Both the position numbers and the translations under genes were made by a program. DNA of 64,000 bases from positions 1 to 64,000 of the forward strand of contig CAJQUW010000522.1 of assembly GCA_907163375.1 (NCBI GenBank). The letters are read 5' to 3'. Numbering within the stretch: position 1 is the first letter of the stretch; each line of letters starts with the position of its first letter. The stretch comes from Prostheceraeus crozeri (lineage: Eukaryota > Platyhelminthes > Polycladida > Euryleptidae). The notes under the pieces were generated by a model, which ran no database searches, had not been told where the DNA came from, and saw only the letters and a program-made list of their open reading frames with translations. Below are positions 20,435 to 30,805 of this stretch, piece after piece.

Positions 20435-21961
20435 ATGAATAAAAGCGAAAATTTGGAAGATTTATATTCACCGGTTATAATTAAAAGTAATAAAAGTAAT
20501 AAAAGTAATCTAAGTCGTCATAAATCTCTTAATGCATTAAATGAAATGATTAATAATTATATGAATAACACTGAGTTTCAAGATACACTATCCCCTCAAG
20601 ATCCGAATCTAAATAAAGACGAAGTAGAATGTGCAAAAGATATTAATAATATTATAGATAATCCTAGATATAATCCTAGATATAATACTATAGGTAATAA
20701 TATATATAATAAAAAATATTTAGAAACACCACCCCCTAATTCATCTAATAAAAAAATAGCACAATCAGATCTTACACGTCTTTGGAATTTTTTAAAATTT
20801 CATTGCATAAAAATAATGTTAGCATGTATTTTAATATTTTTTATTTATCATCTTGTTATATGTACTGGAAATCAATGGGGTTACTTTCTAACAGAGGAAC
20901 AAAAGAGGATAAATTTTTATAAACAAGAAATAAAAAATTTTAAAGGATGGAAAACTGATGAAGATAAGATTAAGGATAAAACTAATAATAAAAATATTAA
21001 ACAAGGTAAAATGTGTCAAGAAAATTTACATTTCATTGTTTACGGTAAAATTGGAAGTGGTAAGACTACGTTTATTAAAAAATATATAAACGAACATTAT
21101 AAGGATGAAACACAAGTATATATTTTTTGTATGCATACTTCTGAATGTCCAACTTTTACAAACGTTTATAATGATAAACAATTAGATGAGTTACAAGATA
21201 TGGAAAATTTTGCTGGTACACCTGAAAATAAATCTTTATTAATTTTAGATGATGGTGCAAGTTTATCAAAACAAAAAAATATGTCAGAAATATTTACAAA
21301 AGGAAGACATCAAAATATTCAAATAGTTGTATTAGCTCATAAAGCTTGTGATGTAGATAATAAGATTAGAGAAAACATTCAAACATTTTTTACAACTACA
21401 CAAAATAATGCAGCATTCTTTAATGATATTAATAAAAATTATAAAATAAATATGCCTTTATCATATTATACACAACATAAATATGGAATAATACGTGTTG
21501 ACACCATAAGTGAACATATGCAAGTATATGATAAAGATTTGAATATATTAGTAAATACCGAACATGAAATCTATAATAACTCTCAAGATTTTGATATTAG
21601 AATGAATGCAAATGCAAAACATTTATCAAATCAAGTTATAGAACAAATAATTATTTTTTTAGAATCTGAATCAAAAGTACCACTAAAAATTATTTCTGAT
21701 ACATTTTATCTTTATTTTGATAACTATTTAAATACAAAATTTGGTATACCAATACCTAACAGATTACAAGATAATGAAACATTAAACTACTTGAAAACTG
21801 CAATAGATGATGTTAGAAACGGCTTAAGAAAAGCAACACCAATAATATCTGATGTTAAATCTACATTTTCTGATGCCAAATCTACATTTGATGTAGCCAA
21901 AAAAACATATAATGATATAAAACCATTAATAAATGGTGTTAGTGAAATACTTAATAATTAA
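20435..21961 (+). CDS. Membrane-anchored A32-like ATPase (A only)
   Basis: A 508-residue intact ORF. Residues about 124-146 form one transmembrane helix (IMLACILIFFIYHLVI). The Walker A GKIGSGKTT lies at about 205-213 and Walker B SLLILDDGA at about 267-275. The downstream FTKGRHQNIQIVVLAHK matches the sensor region of A32/FtsK-type packaging ATPases, including the separate ATPase at 29905-30698. The N-terminus is low in complexity (Asn/Lys/Ser). The C-terminus has an amphipathic repeat (ISDVKSTFSDAKSTFDVAKK). Two A32-like ATPases in one element is unusual. A membrane-bound DNA-translocating or virion-assembly motor is inferred, not shown. Confidence 0.7.
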   Translation: MNKSENLEDLYSPVIIKSNKSNKSNLSRHKSLNALNEMINNYMNNTEFQDTLSPQDPNLNKDEVECAKDINNIIDNPRYNPRYNTIGNNIYNKKYLETPPPNSSNKKIAQSDLTRLWNFLKFHCIKIMLACILIFFIYHLVICTGNQWGYFLTEEQKRINFYKQEIKNFKGWKTDEDKIKDKTNNKNIKQGKMCQENLHFIVYGKIGSGKTTFIKKYINEHYKDETQVYIFCMHTSECPTFTNVYNDKQLDELQDMENFAGTPENKSLLILDDGASLSKQKNMSEIFTKGRHQNIQIVVLAHKACDVDNKIRENIQTFFTTTQNNAAFFNDINKNYKINMPLSYYTQHKYGIIRVDTISEHMQVYDKDLNILVNTEHEIYNNSQDFDIRMNANAKHLSNQVIEQIIIFLESESKVPLKIISDTFYLYFDNYLNTKFGIPIPNRLQDNETLNYLKTAIDDVRNGLRKATPIISDVKSTFSDAKSTFDVAKKTYNDIKPLINGVSEILNN

Positions 21962-22054
21962 ACAAATTTATCATAATTTTACAGATATATATTCATAATA
22001 TTTTCCTTATATATATTTTTATAATGAACTAAAAAATATTTTCTAATTTATCTT

Positions 22055-22386
22055 TTAATTTCTTTTACAATATTTTGTTTTAAAATTGTAAATATATGGA
22101 TGAAGTTTTAATTTATTTAATGTTTTTAAATCATATACTGTTAAGTTATCTTTATTGATTAACCACCATAAATTATTAAATGCCAAGAATACTCTAAAAC
22201 TTCGAAGACAAAGTAGAAAGTCCGTTGTTTTAGTATATTTAGGTATACCGTTTTTTATTTTATAATCTTTTACAAATTGCATATATTTATGGTGATAATA
22301 GAATTTAACTTCTTGTTTCGGAGTAAGAGGATTTGTAGGATGTCTATAATCTTTTAAAACTGGTACATGTTCTATTTTATACTCTT
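22055..22386 (-). pseudogene. Orphan basic ORF without start codon
   Basis: An open frame of about 108 codons without an ATG at its 5' end; the first in-frame Met is at 22282. It encodes a basic, aromatic-rich peptide (DFLLCLRSFRVFLAFNNLWWLI). It runs opposite to its neighbours, between the membrane ATPase and the polymerase cluster. I do not recognise it. It may be the end of a broken accessory gene. Bases 22387-22574 are AT microsatellite-like (TATATA runs). Confidence 0.3.
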
Positions 22387-22574
22387 ATATATTATATATA
22401 TATATATATTATATATTATATACTCTTATATATCTTATATATTTATACTCTTATAAAAAAATTTATTAAAAAAATTCTACTAAAAAATTTATTCAAAAAA
22501 ATTTATTAAAGAAAATATTTTAGAATATTTTCTTTAAAAATTAAAACACAAATTTTTCTTTAAAAAATAAAAAA

Positions 22575-22837
22575 ATGGAAAAGTTTTATTGTGTCTTATG
22601 TAAAAAAAGTTCCAAACAAAAAGAAGTTATCAATCTCATTTAAATAGTAAATTGCATTTACAAAATGTAGAACGATCCAAAGAAGAGAATATATCAAATA
22701 TAAGTAATTATAGAAATTATTTAGAAACATTACCTACTGATATAAAAATTAAAAACATATTTGATGATTATTCACATTCGGAATATAAAAAAGTTTTTAA
22801 TAATGATAACGTTAATGTAATAAATTTTAAATTTTAA
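22575..22837 (+). pseudogene. C2H2 zinc-finger protein upstream of polymerase, frameshifted (A)
   Basis: It begins MEKFYCVLCKKS and corresponds to the intact 91-residue ORF at 48977-49252, which has a full C-x2-C...H-x5-H finger and a conserved tail (YLETLPTDIKIK...DYSHSEYKKVFN). Here the frame breaks within the finger at about 22612. The position just before the polymerase region is the same in both elements, so it may be a separate small DNA-binding protein or an exon-like N-terminal piece of the polymerase polyprotein. Confidence 0.55.
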
Positions 22838-23002
22838 TTTAATGAAATTGATGAAATTGATAAAACTAAAAAAACCGACGAAGCTGTAACAGATATAAAA
22901 TATTTATTTGATGAGTCTGTTGAACATAATGAAACCGATGAAACCTTTTATGATGTATTAACAAACTTCTATAATATATTTAAGAAATCTTTCAAATGTT
23001 AT

Positions 23003-24695
23003 ATGAATGTAGAAGTACTTTATACAAAAACTGGATCCGATGGAATGACTGAAGAAATAATACAAGGACATTTTACAAATTCACAAGAAATTCATAATGT
23101 AAATGATATATCATCTGTATTTGAAAAGATGTCAACACAATTAAAAGATGCTATAACTGAAGCTGAGTTACGTGAATCTGGTTGGAGATTTGTTAAAATA
23201 CTATCTAAGAAAATAGTAATTGATAAATATAAAAATAATACTGGTGGTAGTTATGTTCCTTTACCTTTCAGTTCACCACAAATAATCAACATAAAAAATG
23301 AAGATGATTATTGTTTTCTGTGGAGTATTATAGCACATTTACATCCTGTAGAATATCACAAAGAAAGACTAAGTCATTATAATAAAGAAGAATATATAAA
23401 TGAATTTGATCTTTCTGATGGTTTAGATGAATTTCCATATGATTATATTAAGCAAACAAAGTTTCATAAAAAGAATAAAAATTTAATAGAAGTAAATGTT
23501 TTTGAATTAAATGTGAATTATGTTTCTATTGGTAATATTACTCCACTTTACTCAGATTCAAAACAATTTTATTTGAATAATAAAATTTATGTAAATCAGA
23601 AGTAGTATATAATGATAGAGGAAATTACATGCATCATAATATTTTTACCAAGGAAATATAATATGTACTGAAAAATTTGAAATTATAAAAATATTATCAC
23701 CAATAATGATTAATCATAATAATTATAAAGTATGCGGATTTCCCGATGATTATGAAACAGAATGTTCATCTCTATCATCAGAATATAGTAATAAATAAAA
23801 AATGTTACCACAACTATATAAACAAAAATATCAACAAGAGTTACAAATGTTACATAATCAATATCAACAAAAATATCAACAAGAAGAAAATATATTCTTT
23901 CAAAAATATATTGAAGATGAAAGGGATCTTGAAGATGAAGCATCTTTAAAATTTTCATACAACATGTACAAACATTTAAATTTTCAAGACATATCCCAAG
24001 ACAATTTTCAATATAATACATTCGAATATCATCCAACAAATCTACAAAAATATAAAGAATATCGCAAACAAGAAAATCTAAAAGAATATTATATGCGGAA
24101 AAATATATTACATAAGGAATATGAAGAACAATATGAAGAACAATGTCAAAAACATTATGAAGAACAATTTCAAAAAAAATATAAAAAACAATATCAAGAA
24201 CATTTAGAATTATTACAACAAGAATATCAAGAAAAATTAAAAATATTAAAACATGAATTAATGCAACCAGCACTAGTGAATATACTACATTATCAAGATC
24301 ATTACATATTATGTAAAGATATTTCTATATTTACAAAATCTTCAGATAATGCTAATTACCCCTGTCTCCAATGTATGACTAGTTATAAAACTGAACAAGC
24401 ATTGAATAATCACTTGTCAAATTGTCAGCAAAATGATGCAGCTAAAAATACTTTTACTAAAGAAGAATATTTAATTTATAATAAATGGTATTACAAAAAT
24501 AAAGTACCCTTTATTATATATTGTGATTTTGAAGCATATAAAGTTAACATAACAGAAAGTTCTGGTAAACATTTGCTTGAACAAAGACCATTATGTTGGG
24601 GAATGTACATTCATTCAAATTATCCTGAATTATTTAAATCAGAATATTATCAATACTATGGTGAAGATAGTTCAGAAATGTTTACAAAGAAGTAG
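23003..24695 (+). pseudogene. Polymerase N-terminal region and exonuclease start, broken (A)
   Basis: The first ORF (23003-23605, 200 aa) carries the conserved Polinton polymerase leader: ESGWRFVKIL, KYKNNTGGSYVPLP, NIKNEDDYCFLWSIIAHLHP. After about 200 bases with stops a second ORF (23802-24695, 297 aa) begins with Gln/Tyr-rich coiled coil, then a zinc-finger pair CLQCMTSY...HLSNC and the exonuclease I motif PFIIYCDFEAY. It stops because one base is missing relative to element B near 24690. Together with the next ORF this was one gene or two closely spaced genes. Confidence 0.75.
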
Positions 24696-24721
24696 AAGAA
24701 TTACAAAATTTTTTTTCACAA

Positions 24722-26995
24722 TTGCTTAAAACAAATAAACCAATGCTTCCATTAACATCTGAACAAACACTACAATTTCTTAATGAAAAAAATTGTTACT
24801 ACTGTGGAAAAGAATTAGGATGTGATAGAGTAAAAGATCATGATCATCTAAATGGATTATATAGAGGTGCAGCACATAATTCTTGTAATCTTAATGCTAA
24901 TAAATTTAAATATAACTTTGTTCCTTTATATTTCTACAATGGTTCTAAATATGATTTCCATTTAATAATGAAAGATTTATTTTCATCTGAAAAATTACAA
25001 CAGCTAAGAACAAACGTACTATATAAAACAGAAGAAGAATATTTTTCAATGCAATTAGGTTGTATTAGAATTTTAGATGCATTTAGATTTTTTACTCCTT
25101 ATTCATTAGATGTTATGGGAAAAACTTTGAACCCTGAACAATGTAAAATATTAAATAAATATAATTTAAAACCTTTAAAAGGCATATTTCCGTATGAATA
25201 TATAACTGGAGATATAAATAGAATAAATGAAATAATGAAAGAACAAAAACTTCCTCCAATAAATAAATTTAAATCAACATTAAAACAATCACAATTATCT
25301 GAAGAAGACTATGCAGAAGCTGAAAAAAATTGGAGAGAGTTAAATTGTAGAACAATGTACGATTATACAATGAAATATCTTAAGATAGATGTATTAATAC
25401 TAGCTGATCTATTTGAAAACTTTCGTGACATGTGTGTAGAATATCATGGAATAGATCCATGTTATGTTTATTCTACACCAGGTTTAACATGGTTCGCAGG
25501 ATTAAAACATACTGGTGTTAAACTTAAACTTTATAAAGAAAATACATATGATAAATTATTATTTTTTGAATCTGGGATTAGAGGTGGAGTTTCATCAGTT
25601 TTAGGTAATAGATATGTTAAATGTTATAATAAAAAAGTAAATACTGATGATCATGGTTATTTAAAAATTTTAACTCCAGAAGAAAGTGATCAGTTTATAA
25701 AATTGTTTAGTCAAAATATAGAAGGACTTATATCAAATGAAGATAGTCAAGCAGCAGTTGATGAAATCATGAGAGAAAACTATTTGTTATATTATGATTT
25801 TAATAGCTTATATTCTTCTTGTATGATACAAGAATTGCCAACAGGTGAAATGTCATGGTGTAATGTTCTTGATTATCAAAAAACACATGATGGTGAAAAT
25901 AATTTTGGTTATATATATGAAGTTGATTTAGCATATCCTGATTATATAAAAGGCGCAACAAAATATTATCCTTTCTGTCCCGAAAACAAAATTCCCAATA
26001 TAGAAGATTTTTCAGATTATCAAAAATCTATAATGCCTAAAAAATACAGACCAACAAAAAAACTTATGTTAACACAAGGTAATAAAGGAAAGTATGTTGT
26101 CGAAGGAAGAATGTTAGATTGGTATTTAGATCATGGAATGATTCTTGTTGAAATTCACCGGAAACTAGTGTATATAAAATCTAGGTGGTTAAGAAATTAT
26201 ATAGACTTCAATATTGAAAAACGTAAAATAGCTAAAAGAAATAAAGATGATTTTGGAAACGGATTCTTCAAATTAATGAATAATTCATTTTATGGTAAGA
26301 CTTTAGAAAATGTGCGTAATAGACAAAATATTGAAATAGTTTATGATAGAGATAGGTTTCAAAATTTAACAAGGAAACCTACATATAAAAGAACTACTAG
26401 ATTCAGTGATGAACTATGTGCAGTACATATAAGACGAAACATTATAAAACAAGATAAGTTTAATTTTATAGGATTCACTATATTAGAATTAGCTAAACTA
26501 TTTATGTATAAATTTATATATGATTATTTAGCACCTGCTTATGGCAAAAACTATAAATTACACTTTACAGATACCGATTCTGTTTTCTTAGAATTAACAG
26601 TACCGTATAATTCTTCACTTGATAAAGAAATAGATAAAATAAAAGATATCATTCATCCTTCTGATTTATGTAAAGTAAAAGATGAATTGGGAAATGAAGA
26701 GTACATAACAGAAGCTGTATTTTTAAAATCTAAATGTTATTGTTATAATACAACTAATAATATTAAAACCCATAAAACATTAAAAGGAATTTCAAAGGCA
26801 TCAGTGGCTAATCAAATAACATTTCAAGATTATAAAAATGTATTATTTAATAATGAAATAAAAACAGCATATAATTATAGACTTAATTCAAAAAAACATA
26901 AAATGTATTTAAAAGAGGAACATAAATTAGCATTAGATCCATTTGATGATAAAAGAAAAATTTTACTTGATAGAATAACTACTTTACCTTTTTAA
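24722..26995 (+). CDS. polB: Protein-primed family B DNA polymerase, C-terminal 757 aa (A)
   Basis: This intact frame holds most of the polymerase. A Cys/His cluster (CYYCGKEL...DHDHLNGLYRGAAH) of endonuclease-VII type lies at residues about 20-60, typical of Polinton PolB. Exonuclease III follows (YTMKYLKIDVLILADLF, about 218-234). Polymerase motif A is YDFNSLYSSCM (about 357), with Ser where Pro is usual; motif B is LMNNSFYGKTLEN (about 518); motif C is FTDTDSVFLEL (about 614-624). The enzyme replicates the linear element from its ends using a terminal protein. The exonuclease I region is in the preceding ORF, one base out of frame. Confidence 0.9.
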   Translation: MLKTNKPMLPLTSEQTLQFLNEKNCYYCGKELGCDRVKDHDHLNGLYRGAAHNSCNLNANKFKYNFVPLYFYNGSKYDFHLIMKDLFSSEKLQQLRTNVLYKTEEEYFSMQLGCIRILDAFRFFTPYSLDVMGKTLNPEQCKILNKYNLKPLKGIFPYEYITGDINRINEIMKEQKLPPINKFKSTLKQSQLSEEDYAEAEKNWRELNCRTMYDYTMKYLKIDVLILADLFENFRDMCVEYHGIDPCYVYSTPGLTWFAGLKHTGVKLKLYKENTYDKLLFFESGIRGGVSSVLGNRYVKCYNKKVNTDDHGYLKILTPEESDQFIKLFSQNIEGLISNEDSQAAVDEIMRENYLLYYDFNSLYSSCMIQELPTGEMSWCNVLDYQKTHDGENNFGYIYEVDLAYPDYIKGATKYYPFCPENKIPNIEDFSDYQKSIMPKKYRPTKKLMLTQGNKGKYVVEGRMLDWYLDHGMILVEIHRKLVYIKSRWLRNYIDFNIEKRKIAKRNKDDFGNGFFKLMNNSFYGKTLENVRNRQNIEIVYDRDRFQNLTRKPTYKRTTRFSDELCAVHIRRNIIKQDKFNFIGFTILELAKLFMYKFIYDYLAPAYGKNYKLHFTDTDSVFLELTVPYNSSLDKEIDKIKDIIHPSDLCKVKDELGNEEYITEAVFLKSKCYCYNTTNNIKTHKTLKGISKASVANQITFQDYKNVLFNNEIKTAYNYRLNSKKHKMYLKEEHKLALDPFDDKRKILLDRITTLPF

Positions 26996-27097
26996 TTTTC
27001 TAATTTCTAAGATAGACAAATTTGATATATATATATACAAAATAAAAATATGAAATAATATAAAAATATAATATAATATAAAATTATAATATAAAAA

Positions 27098-27805
27098 ATG
27101 GATAAAATTAGAGCTGATAATTTTAAAAGAATTCAACAATTAGACGAATTAATAAAACAAAGAAATATTTTGAAAGAAAATCATCTTCAGCATAGAATGA
27201 AAAAAGCTGGTATACAATCTGATATGTTTGATCAATTAAAATTAACTGAAGAAGTAAAAACTCATTATGAAAAAACTGTCGAACCATTTAAAACTCTTGA
27301 AAAACAAATTAATGAAAAACGTGTTGATATAGCGGATCCAGTACTTAAAACACTATTAGATGATTATGGTTTGTTAGAAGCAAACATAGATAAAAAATTA
27401 CCAAAATCTATGTTATTCGAACATTCTACTTTCTTTTTAGATAAAAAATTAGTTGCAAGATTTTATCTCGGACAAAAAGAAATATTTCCACAACCTTTAC
27501 GGGCGTTAATTTTTACGCCAGATAAATCACCTATTAGTTTAGATAGAAATTTTGTTGATCTTTTAAGAGGAGCAGATTTAAAAAATTATGCTGTAGAAGA
27601 TCTTGTAAAATATAAAGCTATGTTTGATAGAGTTGGTGCAGCAAAATCTCTTAGACGTTATAAACAATTAGAAAATTTATTATCAGCGGGAGTTAAAGTA
27701 GGGAAAGGTTTTAAAACAGAAACAGCTGTATTTTTACCAGATGATCCACAAGAATTACTAAATAGATTAAATATTTTAATATCGGCAATAAAAGAAGGAT
27801 TCTAG
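27098..27805 (+). CDS. Conserved 235-aa Polinton protein of unknown function (A)
   Basis: The gene is intact, beginning MDKIRADNFKRIQQ. An N-terminal coiled coil (residues 1-90) precedes a globular part with FYLGQKEIFPQP and NFVDLLRGADLKNYAVEDLVKYK. The last part resembles, by pattern, a protein common in other Polinton-like elements (...GLWELL...YTEEDLKKYK...). That comparison is from memory and tentative. It belongs to a block with penton and packaging ATPase that is inverted between A and B, so a structural role is plausible. The element B copy (34318-35031) has lost its start and has a stop. Confidence 0.6.
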   Translation: MDKIRADNFKRIQQLDELIKQRNILKENHLQHRMKKAGIQSDMFDQLKLTEEVKTHYEKTVEPFKTLEKQINEKRVDIADPVLKTLLDDYGLLEANIDKKLPKSMLFEHSTFFLDKKLVARFYLGQKEIFPQPLRALIFTPDKSPISLDRNFVDLLRGADLKNYAVEDLVKYKAMFDRVGAAKSLRRYKQLENLLSAGVKVGKGFKTETAVFLPDDPQELLNRLNILISAIKEGF

Positions 27806-28441
27806 TTTCAATGAAATTCATGCTATATTGAAAAGACTGTTAGAAAAGAAGATTCTAAATGAAGAGGATTGAAAAGTATAGCTGAAATATGTTGTTTCTA
27901 ATTTTTATCTATGATTTTTATTTATTATTTTTGTCTATGATTTTTATCTACGATTTTTTTATAAAAAAATATTTCATAAATAAATATCTGTTTAAATTTT
28001 TTAGTTAAAAAATGTCTTCGAAAGAATTATCATCAGTAGATTTTGACAAAATTAATAATCATTTAGAAAATTTAACAGTGATTTTGGGTTCATCAAAATT
28101 TAGTACGACGTTAAAAATTATAGCAACTACTTCATCACACACTTGTAATTTAGAACCCATTCTACATTTGGAACAAAATAAAAATTATCAAATTGCATTG
28201 ACTAGTTTCTCCACATTTAACACTATTCAAAACGTTATCAAAGATGTGAATGACCAATTTAGATATTCTACTGATAAAGGTAAAACGTGGAAAAGACTAA
28301 CTTTTCTTCCTGGTTCTTGCGAAGGTGAATCAATATCAAATGAAATTAAGAGACATTTAGGTATACCATTTAAAGATAAGAAACAGTTACATTTTGCAGT
28401 TGAACCGGCAGTTAATAAATTTTCTCCTACTTTAGACGAAA

Positions 28442-28455
28442 ACCATCAAGTTGAT
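28442..28455. repeat. 14-bp target duplication flanking the Penelope fragment
   Basis: ACCATCAAGTTGAT at 28442-28455 recurs at 29451-29464, exactly where the penton reading frame resumes. In the uninterrupted element B gene the corresponding site (ATCATCAAGTTGAT) occurs once. Confidence 0.85.
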
Positions 28456-29450
28456 GAGGATGAGAAAGCAAAAATGCGGCACTCCCTTTAGTAATGGCTT
28501 TAATAAAATTAGTTGCTAAAAATATATACACGGCAAACGTTTCGCGACGCAGTCGCTGCCTCAGTGCACTAAAAAGAAGGTAAAAGCAGTCAGAGTGCGT
28601 GGTTTATATATCAGAGTGATAATACCGTAGACAGAGTATCTCTCAGCCAACCAGCTCGTCTTTGCGATTCAACTGTGGTCTCCTATTTCTGGTGTAGCGA
28701 GCTTCAGCCAGACGATTTTCAAGAGGCGAACTATGCTTGGCAATGATATTGATTGTGAAATCGAAAATGTCATAGAAAAATCAATAATTTGATAGGAAAA
28801 TACAAACTGCCTGTAACCTTGATAAGCAAACCTAATATAACCACTAGCCAATACTTTTCTAAAAAATCTGCTAAAAAACATGAAAACTGTAATCTCTGCA
28901 ATCTTCTCGACAACCCTTATCCCTGCGATGTGCGCTTTGTGGTTTACGAATTTGTTTGTAATCATTGTAGCAAAAGTTACATTGGGCAAACTAATAGGCC
29001 TTTCAAAATTCGTTTCGAGGAGCATGAACGTAGCTTGCGCTTGCAGAACAATACTAGTGCCCTCTCCGAACATTCGATAAATGACCACGACAGTAACCTT
29101 GACATTTTCGATTTCAAAATCAATATCATTGCCAAGCATAGTTCGCCTCTTGAAAATCGTCTGGCTGAAGCTCGCTACATCAGAAATAGGAGACCACAGT
29201 TGAATCGCAAAGACGAGCTGGTTGGCTGAGAGATACTCTGTCTACGGTATTATCACTCTGATATATAAACCACGCACTCTGACTGCTTTTACCTTCTTTT
29301 TAGTGCACTGAGGCAGCGACTGCGTCGCGAAACGTTTGCCGTGTATATATTTTTAGCAACTAATTTTATTAAAGCCATTACTAAACGGAGTGCCGCATTT
29401 TTGCTTTCTCATCCTCATCATGAACACCCTCCCGTATAAGGCTATCAACT
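28456..29450 (+). mobile_element. Fold-back Penelope-like element fragment
   Basis: An insertion of about 1 kb whose arms (about 28458-28770 and 29110-29420) are inverted copies of each other. It includes the end of a Penelope open frame and its 3' region. The plus-strand interior encodes a GIY-YIG nuclease tail (28789-29229): CNLCNLLDNPYPC, YEFVCNHCSKSYIGQTNRPF, then EARYIRNRRPQLN. There is no reverse transcriptase, so it is 5'-truncated with an inverted second copy. That structure is known for Penelope-like insertions. Confidence 0.78.
29305..29345 (+). ncRNA. Hammerhead-like motif in the Penelope arm
   Basis: CACTGAGGCA is followed by the hairpin GCGAC-TGC-GTCGC and GAAACG. This is close to the hammerhead core carried by Penelope pseudo-LTRs, but the first core box reads CTGAGGCA rather than CTGATGA, so it may be inactive. 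An inverted copy lies in the left arm at about 28530-28570. Confidence 0.35.
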
Positions 29451-29788
29451 ACCATCAAGTTGATTTTAATCATGATAGATCATTGTCAAAGCTTTTAGGA
29501 TTTAATAAACAAACCATAAGATTCCAAAAATAACTGAAATAAATTCAATTGTTGTACATTGTGACATTATTGAAGGAGGATATATAAATGGTTAATTGTC
29601 AAATTTAATATTCAGTTTTCCAGCTTTTACTCTACCCATTGGTTATAGATTAAATGTATTCCCCCAAACATCAATATATTTTCCTATTACAAGAAAAACT
29701 ATTAACAGTATTAACATTAGAATCACTGATGAGAAAGGACAAGAAATAAATTTTGGAGGTGAAGAGATTATGATAGATCTTTTGGTTC

Positions 29789-29817
29789 GGGAGGTATAAA
29801 CTCCCACGCGAAGCTAG
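29789..29817. terminator. Hairpin and GCGAAGCTAG box at the 3' end of penton (A)
   Basis: GGGAG-GTATAAA-CTCCC brackets the TAA stop and is followed by GCGAAGCTAG (29808-29817). The identical arrangement follows the element B penton gene (about 36013-36041). CTAGCTTCGC, the reverse complement, lies between integrase and protease in B (55641-55650). In AT-rich DNA such conserved GC patches suggest a function in 3'-end formation, which is not proven. Confidence 0.35.
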
Positions 29818-29904
29818 ACAAGTTTAATTTTCTTCTTCTTATTATTCTTCTTATTCTTCTTCTTTAAAAATAAAATAAAATCAAAATAATTTTTTTTATT
29901 AAAA

Positions 29905-30698
29905 ATGAGTGAACTACCCCCATTAAATAAAAAAAACTTAAATTTAATCATCATCCAAATTTATCTAATAAAGTTTTAATAGTTATTTGTGGAAGATCAG
30001 GTTGTGGAAAAACGTATCTATTATTTAAAATTTTAACGACACCAAATTTTTTGGATTATAACAATCTTATAATTTATACAACAACAGCAGAACAACCCGT
30101 CTATCAATTTTTAAAATATGGATTTGAAAATAATCTTACAAAAACAGCAATTGCTTCATTATTCGAAGAATACGAAAAATCTGAATATGAAGAAGAAATA
30201 AGTTTGTGGTGTGAAGAAGCAGCAAAAAATGATCAGTTAGTAGAATCTAATAAAAATAAACACATAAAGATACAATTAATAGATGATAGTGGTAATATGC
30301 AAGATCCTAGTAAACTAGATAAAACAATGAAACATTGTGTGATTTTTGATGATTGTGTTAATGATAGAAATCAGTCAGTTCAGAGAAATTATTTCACAAG
30401 AGGTAGACATAATAACTGTAGTGTATTTTATTTAACAAAAAGTATGTATTCATTAGATGGAAGTGTTATTAGAAAGAATGCAAATATATTTATACTATTT
30501 GAAATAAATGCAAGAAACTTAAGTGATTTGTTAAGAGATTTATGTATAAGAGATAAAGATGAATTTAAACAATCGTGTAATAAGGCTTGGTCAAAAGATT
30601 ATGGCTTCATTACAATTAATATTGATAAAAAATTCATGATAGAGTTATCGAAGATTTGTTTACCGAGTGATAAAAAATATACAAATATATTGTTATAA
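29905..30698 (+). pseudogene. A32/FtsK-like genome-packaging ATPase, N-terminal frameshift (A)
   Basis: The Walker A CGRSGCGKT (about 29987-30013), Walker B HCVIFDDCV (about 30335) and the conserved NYFTRGRHNNCSVFYL identify the packaging ATPase of Polintons and related viruses, which pumps DNA into the capsid. The ATG at 29905 opens a short frame that leaves register in a run of eight A residues before Walker A; the motor domain is open from there (216 aa from Met 30051). The element B copy has seven A residues at the same spot and is also out of frame. Confidence 0.82.
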
Positions 30699-30720
30699 TA
30701 TTTTTTTTGTTATTATTATA

Positions 30721-30738
30721 AGCTTTAATTTTATCCAT
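30721..30738 (-). repeat. Relic of the 235-aa gene start, inverted
   Basis: Read on the minus strand this is ATGGATAAAATTAAAGCT, matching the first 18 bases of the gene at 27098 except one base. It lies between the packaging ATPase and the TIR gene. In element B the same relic (34255-34272) also adjoins the TIR gene, and the working copy of the gene follows it. With the start at 27098 it forms an inverted repeat around the [235-aa, penton, ATPase] block. Confidence 0.7.
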
Positions 30739-30805
30739 TTTTAAAATATAATATTTGAATTTTGTGGTAACATTGGAATACAACAAAAACATTCTACTGA
30801 ACAAA

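Larger units (their letters stand above)
28012..29799 (+). pseudogene. Penton-like minor capsid protein, interrupted by a Penelope fragment (A)
   Basis: Two parts, 28012-28455 and 29451-29799, are homologous to the gene at 35220-36023. The pattern (YQIALTSFSTFNTIQN..., KLLGFNKQ..., INSIVVHCDIIEGGYING, then GYRLNVFPQTSIYFPI and EINFGGEEIMIDLL) is that of the single-jelly-roll minor capsid (penton) protein of Polintons. Besides the insertion there is an in-frame TAA after YING that is also present in element B, and a small deletion near 29513. The mature protein would form capsid vertices. Confidence 0.8.

Noticed and set aside
23710..24273. 187-codon minus-strand ORF rich in Ile, Leu and Val
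   Set aside because: It is the antisense of the Gln/Tyr-rich coiled coil of the polymerase; low-complexity coding produces such mirror frames.
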